DNA of 64,000 bases, from contig JBAMJV010005517.1 of assembly GCA_037951105.1 (NCBI GenBank), forward strand, positions 101,965 through 165,964, in the 5' to 3' direction. Below the pieces are notes generated by a model. That model did not search any database. It was not told the origin of the DNA and saw only the letters and a list, made by a program, of their open reading frames with translations. Shown piece after piece: positions 33,095-45,000 of this stretch; position 1 is the first letter of the stretch, and the number at the start of each line of letters is the position of its first letter. This stretch comes from Echinarachnius parma. Its lineage: Eukaryota > Echinodermata > Echinoidea > Clypeasteroida > Echinarachniidae. A program made the position numbers and the translations under genes.

Positions 33095-36000
33095 GACACT
33101 GGTGAAGAGATTACAGCGCCATCTCTTGGCTCCAGTAGTTCAGTGTGGGACTCATGGGCGGACAGGCTACTGTACCAACAGCAACATTCTGGGGCTCCAC
33201 GAAAGGGGCATCTTTGATGATATATACCCGCCTCACAGGTATGACTCTTGCACCATCAAAAAGAAGAAAAAAAGGTTGAATCTTTTAACAAACATGCATA
33301 TACTGCTTCAGAGGTATATGCAAACATTGCAGTAACAAAACAACAGGCAGAAGAAATTGAAAAATCTGTCCGTGCACCATCTCCAAGCATAGATCAGCAT
33401 TGCCAAGACAATTTATGCATTCACACGCCTGTTACGAAAGGGTTGGGAGAGAAACAATTATTTTCCACCTCTGATAATGTACAATAAAACAGGATAATAG
33501 TACTTGGTAGTAAACCAACCTTTGCAAATCTTCCTAATGGTAATTGCTTGGTCACATGTAATCTAAAAGGGTTTTTGCAACTCCCTCTCAGACAAACTCT
33601 GTCCTTGAAGATGAGGCATTTATTTTGAAATTTCAGATGTTAAGAAATTCTCAAACAGACGGCCTTTTGTGCACTCCTGAATTTTTAAGTGATGGCTAGA
33701 ACAAAAAGAGATTTTCAAGAGAGCGTAATTCTATGTGCACAATTTATCTAGCAAAGAAAATGTTTTTTTTTTACAATATTTGTTTATTTATAATTTCACA
33801 CTACTTTTATTCCCGTTTCTACAGTGATGAATTGCCAAAGTTGCTTACATCTAGTCCTCAGTGCATCTACTGCGGAGTTGACCCCACAGCCGAGAGTCTT
33901 CACATTGGCAACCTACTCGCTCTTATAGCTCTCATTCACAGTCAGAGGGCCGGTCACAACTGCATAGCTCTTGTAAGTACACTTGTAAGATCCGTTAACT
34001 TCATACTTAGAGTTTTCCAAAAGTGATATTTGACACTTCCATCGCATACCAAAATTATTATGAATTATAAGATTATTATGAGTGATTAAGTCCCAAAACT
34101 TATTATTTATTATCTTTGATGTTATTCCTGCTAATATATCTATTATTTTTATTTGAATTTGCAGATAGGAGGGGCTACAGCTCTGATTGGTGATCCCAGT
34201 GGCAAGACGAATGAGAGAGAAGCACTGAACCCGGACGCTGTGGAGAGAAATGCTGCTTCCATATACCAATCTCTGAATCGAATCTTCACCAACCACGAGA
34301 GGTATTTGTGGAAGCACAAGAAGCCACTTCCCGAAATCAAGTAAGTCAGTCTTTTCTGTGTGGGCTCGACACTAGCACTTGCCCGTTTGTCCAGGGCAAG
34401 TAAAAATTGATGTTGGGCAAGTAAAATTTCTTAATTGGTCTAGTTTGATTGCCTGATCAGGCAACTTACATTTCTCTTCAACTGCGAGAGTAAAATGCAA
34501 TGTCTTACATGTAAATCTCATCTAGTAGTAAGCGGGCAAGTACATTTTCTGTTTGGGCAAGTCAAATTTGAACATTTATGATTGTACTTGCCTGAACGGG
34601 CTAGTAGAGAAAAAAGTGAGTGTGGGGGCTTGCTTTAGGCATGCAGGCTGTCTCCCATTATGAAACTCAAAGCCTGCAACAAGCATGTCAGCTCCTGTCT
34701 CAATTTCCTTAATCTATGAGGTCACATTGTTGCATAACCACTTGTTTTTGGTGTAGAACTATATTTTGCCAAAATTTGTTACCCCATGTTTATGAATGCA
34801 TTGTAATAATAGAATTAGTTGTAGAGTTTAAAAGACTTTTCAAGATGAGTTGTATACCTTATAATGTCAAACCTGTGTATAGTGACCACCCGAGGTAAAC
34901 AAGAAAAGTGGCCACTGTAGACAGGGCACTTTTTTTCTCTGTTGAGATGACTTATGCAGGTGGCTGCTATAGACAGGTTGCCAGTAGAATGTTTAAAACA
35001 GGAATGTGCCTTTACTATTACTGTTCCTTCTATGTATGTGATTTTAGTGTTTTGTTTTGTTTTGTTTTGTTTGTAACTTTGATAAGTTCATGTTTTTGTT
35101 CTCTTCTAGGGTGCTGAATAATCATGAGTGGTACAAGGACAAGAACTTGGTGCAATTCTTGGGATCGTACGGCCGTTTCTTTAGGATGGGCAGCATGCTC
35201 TCTAGACAAAGGTAATCCAGGGCTTGACACTAGCATTTGCCTGATTGCCTAGTAAAGTAACAATTACAAAATGAACTAGTTTGGTTGCCTGATTGGTTGC
35301 CTGATTCACTACGATCTATGGTCGTTAAAACTATTAGTCAGGCATGAAAATTTACCGCGTTTCCGCGGATTTCCGCTTTTTCTCCAATTATTATTATTAT
35401 TTTTTTTTCTCCCAAAATAATTCTCTCTGCTTGCTTGGTAATGATAAAAATGTTTAAAGGGGTAGTTTAGTTTTGGTAGAGAGGGCGCTGCACATCACAA
35501 TTTTGTTGTGAGGTAATGAAAAACTGAATGTCGAATTTGAGAGAACATGCAATTTTAATGGCAGAATAAACTTTATTTGGTCAAAATCGACCAAGAAACG
35601 GCTGAAATATCAATAAATATATCTGATCTTATAATTATTTGGGGCCCAAATAATTAGATGATTTTTAGAATTTAAAAAAAAAATGCTTGCACTTTTTCAA
35701 AAATTGTCAAAAGCGTTTTTTAAATAGTTGTTGATGATCTCGCTATTTAATCATTATATCAATAAAAACATCACATGCATAATTTTGTATGAAAAATGGT
35801 TTAAACCAGTGCCTTTTAAAAAAGCGCCCTCTTGTGTTTGAATGGCTCTTTTTGAATGATAACAGACTTTTTACTTAGTCGTTTGTAATTTTGTATACCT
35901 TTCGAGCATGGTGGAGTTATAACTATTAGTTTATAATGTTACTGTGCAGGTTTTAGCTACTTAAGTTCAGCCTTACCAAAACTGAACTACCCCTTTAACC

Positions 36001-39000
36001 CAGAGCCTGTTTTAGTATGTGTTATGCTAAATGAAATCCTCTTACTCCAGATTCTTATTAAATATAATATTTAAAAATCTCACCACAGAATGCACCAGAT
36101 TGCACGATTCTGGACCCCAAAATTGGAAACTCTCCCTACCGTGGGAGGGGGGACACCCCCCTACCACACCCTCGCAGTAGTTCTCAAAAGTTTGTTAGTG
36201 TTTTTTATGAACAGTACTTTTCATGCCTGATTATTAAACTATGGCCGTTACTTCTGGATGGGCAGTCATGCTCTCTAGACAAAGGTAAGTTATCAAATTT
36301 AGAGCTGGACACTTATAGCACTTGCCTGATAACCCCCGAAGTGAAATATGATTTCTGGCAAGTACAACTTGACAAACGGTCTTAGTTTGGTTTGCCCAAT
36401 CTGGCAGCGAACATTTCTGGGAGAGAAAATGTTATTCGTTTTCCCCGCTGGCGTGACATGCCGATCGTGTAATAAACAAATGGGTAAATTTACTAAATTT
36501 CGGGTACCCGGGACTCACCCGAAAAATTATCGCGAGTCCCGGGTAGTAAATACTCCCGAAAACGACAACACTAGTATCCACTAGTTAAAGGCATGTGTAG
36601 TAAAATTAGAATAAAGAGGGCCTGAGTTTATTATCAGGGCATGACAATCTCAGCGAGAGGCTTGAAATAAAACATGCCCTTTCTTTACAAACAATTTTTA
36701 CTATAGAATATTCTGATTGGTGTTTCCCCAAATCTTATCTGATATTTAATGTGCACTTCATGTGCAGGAATAATTGCAGTGTGTATCTTTTGACCGGGGT
36801 AATAACTAAATAGTAAAGCGCTATGATCCTCACAGGAATAGCGCTATATAAATAAGCGTTCTTGTTATTGTTATTATCATTAAATTTCTGGCAGTGTTCA
36901 GACCAGGCTAAACAGTCCAGAGGGCATGAGTTTTGCAGAGTTTGCCTACCAGATTTTCTAGGCTTTAGATTGTCTGCATCTCAACTAAAAGGGCTTCATA
37001 CCTTCATCTAAAATGAGTTTAGAAGTTCTAAGTAAACAAAGAATTATTACTAAATATGAAAATATTCTAAATAGTATTTCCCATATACCCTTCATATTTA
37101 GATTTGTTTGCAGTGTTCAGAATAGGCTGAACAGTTCAGAAGGGATGAGCAATGAAGAATTCACTTACCAAATTTGTCTAGGCATATGACTTTCTGCATC
37201 TCAACCAATAGGGCTTCAGTAAAATGAGTATAGGAATAGCCATTCTTTTTTTAAGGAAAATTAAAAATAACTGTAATAGTATTTTACAAATACTCTAATT
37301 CTCCAAACTCTATTGTTTGCTTGCAGTGTTCAGACCCGGCTGAACAGCCCAGAGGGGATGAGTTTCGCAGAGTTCACCTACCAGGTCTTTCAGGCATATG
37401 ACTTCCTCCACCTCAACCAAAAGCATAACTGCAGCATTCAGGTAAATATGTGAAGACAAAATCAGCCATTTTTGTTTTGCTCTGCGAGGAAAATCTTCAG
37501 TAAACTTACGTGTATTACTGTAAATTCTTGATTCAATGGCCACAATTTACACAGACCCGCTGGCCCAGGGCCACTTAAATTAGATTTGGGCTTCCAAACC
37601 TCATTGGCTTGCCCGATTGGGAAACTAATGTACCTTTAACAGAATTGGGTTTTTCTTTGCTTGGAGCCTGTGGATTCAGGTTTCGGGCCACTAGAATGTG
37701 AAAAAATCATGTTTTTCACTTGTCAGACTGGGCCACAAGTATATTATGGATAATCTTTGAACTAAATGCCATTAGTACATCATTGTGTGACTGAGACTTT
37801 ATCATAACCTTTTTAAGAAGAGTGTTAATTTACCGTATTTATATTTTTGTTGTTTCTTTGTGCAGCTTGGTGGTACAGACCAGCTAGGTAACATCATGTC
37901 TGGCTATGACCTCATCAAGAGAGTCACCGGGAAGGAGGTTTATGGTATGTCTTTTGAAAAAAATACTTGAATATGCCACAAAAAGTTGCAATCAATTGTA
38001 AGGTTCCAATTAATTGCAAGTCGGATCATGTGACTCAATTCAGAAATCTGATTGGTTCAAATTTGATACTAGAGTCTTAAAATTTGTTTTGTTAATTATC
38101 ATGAGTTGATAGTTAACTTCAGTTCTGTATCTTCTGCCTTTCATCACTTCTAAGTTTGACAATTCCACTTACCACCAGCTCCTGGGGAGATAAATCAGGC
38201 AAATCGATAGGCAATTACATCTGGATTAAGAGGGATTTGATAACAGAGTTTGATCTGTATTGTTGAAAGATACTTTGATCTTCAGTCTTAAATTTAACAT
38301 TACAAGAAGCCTGTAAGATAACTACTCTTGTTCTTCTATATCCCATCTTTACTTTAGGTTTGACGATTCCACTCATCACAAGCTCTACAGGAGACAAGTT
38401 GGGCAAATCAGCCGGCAACGCCATCTGGATCAACAGGGACAAGACATCAGAGTTTGATTTATATCAGGTGAGATCGTTGGAGCCTAGTATGGTCACAGGG
38501 GATTTGGGATGGTGCATAATAATAATAAGGTTTTGAACTGTACCCAATCATATCATAATTAGTAAACGTGATGTTCATAGAAACAAAACTAAATCTGTTC
38601 AACTTGACTCACTACTTTTGGAGTAGAACAGTTTCCCAACCCATCCAGGTAAATTGGCTTGGGTAGAGAAGATTACTGGTGAAAGATGTATGAGCTGAGT
38701 AATCTTCTATTGTTCGAGATTGTTCTGGTGGACTATAAGATCTAGAAGAGAAGCCACAACTTATCTCTGGTGTTAAAAAAAAGTTAAAGTCCTTCCCGTG
38801 CCAATTTTGGCACATAAGGCGGCGCCTATCTCCGATTCATTAGCCCTAGGCCACACGTCTACTAAATGTAGCGAAAGCTACAGAAGGGGGCCAGTCCTCT
38901 GGTAACTCGTGTGATTAACTTTCCCTTCTCCATTCTATAAATGCCGAGCGCCTGGCTAGAAGGCAGAAGGTACCATTTTTAAAGTCTTTGGTATGACCCG

Positions 39001-42000
39001 GTACCTCCGTGCGTGATGCAGACACTCTAACCGCTAAGCCACCATGCTCGGTGTACAATCCAATAATCCCGAACAATAGAAGATTACTCGGCTCAGTGAT
39101 TCCAACAGCTTTCACCAGTAATCTTCTTTACCCAAGCCAGTTTAGCTGAAGAAGCAACCTGGATCTTAAGGTTGTGAAACTGTTCTACTCCCATTTATAG
39201 TAAGTCCAGTTGAACAGATTTAGTTTTGTTTAATTAACTCTTTCCTGGATGAATAAAAAACTACATCATCGTAAACATAATGTTGCTTTAATAGATATGA
39301 ATGTATCCAACACATGTTTAAATACAAAGTTGAATTCCCATGTTTACTTTTTTTTGGCTTCTTTTATGCAGTTATTCTAAAGCCAAATTCTCATCATTTA
39401 ATGTTTACTTTGTCTGTTTCTGTTATGCAGTATTTCATCAGGTTACCAGACGGCGATGTCGAGCGCTACCTCAAGCTATTCACATTCTTGCCTCTTCAGG
39501 AGATCAACGCCACATTGAGAGAACACAAGGTATTAAACCATTCATTTTGTTATTTACTTTAATGAATTACGGTACTATTCTCTATAAATTATACTCATTC
39601 ATCCAATTTAACTCTGTGCCAAGCCATTTCATCACAACTTAGAATTTCGGAATTTCAGTTTTGCTTTCAAAATGTTTATGAATCAATTTTTGCTTTAATG
39701 CCGAGTGTCTGGAGTGTTATCTTTGTAATAAGATTCCTATAGATTTGTGTTGCTTGTGAAGTCTGATCAGATATTTTGATCTTGCTAATATCTTTTACAG
39801 GCAAAGCCGGAGAGAAGGAAAGCCCAGAAGCTACTGGCAGAACAGACTCTTCTATTAGTTCATGGGGGTAAGTGTTGAATTCTGTTATTTCTTACGTCAC
39901 AACTACCAAAGTATTCTGAACAGTACATTGTAGTTTGTGGTGTAGTAGAAGGATTAGCAAATAAGATTGAGGGGGGGGGGGGGGGTTCACAAAGATACTA
40001 AGTTGAACTTAAAATTACGGTATGCCATTTGTAGGCTTGGAATAAAACATATATTCAAAAGCAAAACAAATCAATTTGTTGAGACTTATAACACAAATTT
40101 AATTTAAGAATTCATTCCAATAACATCAAGGCTCCTTGATAATAACAAATCTTACTGTTTTTAAAATAAAAATGTATGCCTTTAAAAAAAAACTGGTCCA
40201 ACAATTTTACAAAGAAACTAACAGTTGTCCATAATAATTAGGTCCAATTAGAGTAAAGTTCAACTTAACAATCTTTGTGAAACACTCCCCCTCCCCCTGA
40301 TAGGGACTGGGATGTGAATGGTATTACAATGGCATTACAATGGCCCTCAGATTATGGACCACCTGCTTAGTTGTGGTCTGGTATATGGAAGGTGCACAAT
40401 CGAAGATCTGGCAGAGGCCAATGAATTAGTGCTCAGATTTGCCTGCCATTGCCAGGAAGTTGTGTGATGATACGAAACGATGATGACCAAATTAATCTCA
40501 TCAGAATTTGCCTCATTGCATTTCTCACATTTCTTTTATCGGGTTTATTATCAATTTGTTGATTTTTTGTATCTGCTTCCACAAAATTACTTACAGTTAA
40601 GATTCTTCTACTGTTTTAGCATAATAAAATATAAAAACAGTTTTCTTTCATTTACAGAAGAGGGGCTAAGGAAAGCCCAGTTGCTGACCGAGGCCCTCTA
40701 CAGCTCCGACCCTAGTGCATTGGAGCAGCTGAGCGTGGAGGAAGTTAGTCAGCTGTTTGCAGGAGGACGGTTGGTAGAGATGATGCTAGAACCGGGTCTC
40801 ACTGTCTACCAGGTTGGAGTGGCTGCAGGTGCTATACCCGAAGGTAATTAAATGTTGGCAGTCATTTAGTCTAGCTCCTGCTTGTAGTGTACTTAGCTAT
40901 GCAAATATTATCTTGTGACTATGCACTCTTTATTTGGTGACAAAGCACTTTTGATCTTGTGACTGTCTACTCTAAATCTACCTATTATCAAGTGATTGCA
41001 CTGATGTTATGTGATCAGTTTCTCAACATTGTAGAGATGATGTTAGACAGTCCTAATCAGTTACTTTGTAGTCTTTGGCTTCCTTTATATATGCCCTTTC
41101 CACATAAAAGCTGAATTTAGCTATAACTGATTTTTAGTAAATTGAAAAAGTATGAATCAAAAGGTTTGATTCTCATTCCTCCCATTCGTAAGTGTTTGTT
41201 TAAAGGAGGATGTATCCAACTTATCTTTGTTTGAACTGATATATTAAAGGGGTAGTTTAGTTTTGGTAGAGAGGGCGCTGCTCATCACGATTTTTTTGTG
41301 AGGTAATGAAAAACTGAGTGTCGAATTTGAGAGAACATGCAATTTTAATGGCAGAATAAACTTTATTTGGTCAAAATCGACCCAGAAACGGCTGAAATAT
41401 CAATAAATATATCTGATCTAATAATTATTTGGGGCCCAAATAATTAGATGTTTTTTTCAAAAAATTAAAAAAATGCTTGCACTTTTTCAAAAATGTTCAA
41501 AAGCGTTTTTTAAATAGTTGTTGATGATCTCTCTATTTAATCATTGTTTCAATAAAACATCACATGCATAATTTTGTATGAAAAATGGTTGAAACCAATG
41601 CCTTTTTAGAAAGCGCCCTCTTGTGTTTTAATGACTCTTTTTTAACGATAACAGGCTTTTTATGCCTCCGCCAACGAAGTGGCCGGAGGCATTATGTTTT
41701 CGGGTTGTCCGTCCGTCCGTCCGTCAGTCCGTCCGTACGTACGTCCGTCCGTACGTACGTCCGTCCGTCCCGTTTTCGTTCTCGCGATATCTCAAGAACC
41801 AGTTGACGGATCAATTTCAAACTTGGTATGAGTGTACATATTGGGGTGACAATGATCTGATTAGATTTTAGGGGTCATCAGGTCAAAGGTCAAGGTCACA
41901 GGACTCAATATATATACAAAAATGCCTCGTTCTCGCGATATCTCAAGAGTTGGTTGACGGATCAAATTCAAACTTGGTATTAGTGTAGATATTGGGATGG

Positions 42001-45000
42001 CAATGATCTGATTAGATTTTGGGGTTCATGAGGTCAAAGGTCAAGGTCACAGGACTCAATGTATGTGCAAAAATGCCTCGTTCTTGCGATATCTCAAGAA
42101 CCGGTTGACGGATCAATTTTAAACTTGGTATGAGTGTAGATATCGGGGTGCCACTGATCTGATTAGATTTGGGGTTCATGAGGTCAAAGGTCAAGGTCAC
42201 AGGACTCAATATCTATGCGAAAATGGCTTGTAATGGCAAAATTTCAAGAACTGAATGTCAGATTTCAATCAAACTCGGTACCTGAATGTATCATAAAGAG
42301 TCAACGTAGCCATAAAATGTTGGGGTCATGAGGTTGAGGTCAAGGTCACGGGACTCATTATACATGCAAAAAAGCTTGTAATGCCAAAATCTCAAGAACT
42401 AAATGTCAGATTTCAATCAAACTTGGTACCTGAATGTTTTTTAGGGAGCCATCAAAGATTGGGGTCATATGGTCAAGGTCACAGGACTCAAAATATATGA
42501 AAAATATTTTAAAAAATTAAATCAGCGCATGTTAATTTGGGCTTGATATTAAAATCGCGTGATAGCGGAGGCATAATTTTCGATTGCGCGCAATCGAAGA
42601 TCCATCTAGTTACTTAGTTGTTTGTAATTTTGTATACCTTTCGAGCATGGTGGAATTATAACTATTAGTTTATAATGTTACTGTCCAGGTTTGGTTACTA
42701 AAGTTCAGCCTTAACAAAACTGTACTACCCCTTTAACATATTTTCAAAATTCAAATTTTTCATTTTCTCAATATACCAATACTATCTTAGTATTCTTCCG
42801 AGTTTCATGAAAAAAGCACTATTTACCTTGTGAACAAAGTGAAAAATTATGTTTTTTGTATCACCTACTGCTTGTATTGACTACGCTTTTTGTATGATAA
42901 TAAATATCTTCATAATGAGGGAGATATTTGAAAAACCAAAGCCCATTTTGTTCTTATTTTACTAGAAGCCAGTACAAGATAATTGTACAAGCTCCTAGTG
43001 ATTTCTGTTTGAATTTGACAAATTTAATGAATCATTTGATAACTGTTTTATTTGTGCGTTTGTGCATGCAGGAAGGGGGATGCGTATCATTGAGGATGGT
43101 GGTTTCTATGTCAACCAGCAGAGAGTGACCAATACCCAGGAGGTGCTGCAGAAGGGACGCCACATCCTCAGCAACCACATCAGTCTTCTCAGAACAGGTA
43201 GGGATAATTTTTACTTATAACCACATTTTATGAGAAGATGATGACAATCATTTCATTACTTTCATCCTTGTTCTCGTCCGTGCTCGCATCATCTTCAATA
43301 TCATCATCAACAACATCCTTATCATAACCATTATCATATCCATTATCATCAAAATTGTTTCTATCACTACCATTATCATCGTCATCGTAATTTTCATCGT
43401 CATCATTACCATCAATCATAATCACCACCATCACCATCACCACCACCATTCTATGTCAACCAGCAGAGAGTGGTCAATGCCCAGGAGGTACTCTAGAAGG
43501 GACGTCACATCCTTAGCAACCACATCACTCTTATCAGAACAAGTAGGAGTACTTTCACTTAAAGTATAATTTCATTGATTTTGAATTTAGATTCAGCTCA
43601 TATTTCCATATTTCATACATAATCCATGACACGAACATTGCAAGTGTTTCAAAACATTGTTATTAAGGAGTTATCATCAATGAAATAGTGGTAATTCGTA
43701 TAAGCCCACTATCAAAAGTCCCGCCAAAACCAGCTGAAATACTGTGACGTCATGTCCGACGATGTCCGATATATAACAAACACATTTTATAGTGCCTTTT
43801 TAACATGACTCTGTTCAATCATCCTTGTTTATTAAGGAGAATATTTGTTATTATTTGCTCCTCTGCCTCACTCTTAAAAGCACTTTGCTGTCTTTTGACA
43901 CACAATTTTCCCGTAAAGCATGCTAAATAAAGTTATTTTAATCTATCACATCGCCCATAAGTATCACACGCAGAACTGCAAATTCAGCGACACCCGCATC
44001 AAAATACAGCTGTTGAACAATGGGCCAATATAATCGTGCCCAGACTTCGGCGGGTCTTTCAAGCAGATAAAGTAGGACAGTGAATTTGTCTTTATTCCTG
44101 TAAATGTCTCTGAGTGAATGATTATTGTGTATAAGTCGAGGTAAACCTTATTTACAAAATGCAATGAAATAAATGCGCTTTCGTGGCAAGAATACACATT
44201 TAGCAGGCAATATGAGTGCACTAATGGTTGTGTAGATTCGCAATGAGACATCGTCTGCTAATGATAACTTGCACACTTTATGACGTCATCAAAACATTGG
44301 CGTTTTTTTAGTGCAAAGAGCGCTTGTTTTTTATTCTTGTGATGGGGTTTTGTTTTGCTGTTGTACTAGGATATCGTGTTGGTATGAGACATACAAAAAG
44401 TATTTATCTTAATCAGTTAGCCCCTAGCTCTCTATGATGCATTATTCTCATATTTTGTGATTTTCAATGAAATTCTACTTTAACATCAGTAATTGATGAG
44501 AAGATGGTAATCATTTATACTCCATCATCATCATCATCAAGATTGTTATTGTCATCACTACAATCTCTATCATCTTCATCATTTTCAAAATCATCAGGGA
44601 TGTAATTTGATGATGAAGGTGATGACGGTCATGTACAAAATTTTGATAGGTACATGCACATTTTTGTAAGTATGGTGAGGTAAGGTAGATACTATGCTCA
44701 CTACTGAGGATTACTATCCTCCTTATCAACCACTACCGACATCCTAATGCTATCTCTACCATCAATATCATCCTCATCCTCCTCCTTATCATCATCATTG
44801 CGATTATCATTTTCATCATCATTATCAACAACACCCATTATTCTCATCATCTTCATCTATACTTCATCATTATCATCATTGTCATTTTGTAATAATCACC
44901 ATCAACGTCGTCATCCTCAGAAAACTGCATTACTCTTCCTTGCACAGGTGAACAATGTCATTGATGATGATATTCATGCTGCTAATGTTGCTGTTACTGG

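Noticed and set aside
43740..43760. CRE-like TGACGTCATG as promoter element
   Set aside because: Isolated palindrome in a YARS2 intron with no nearby first exon or other promoter features.
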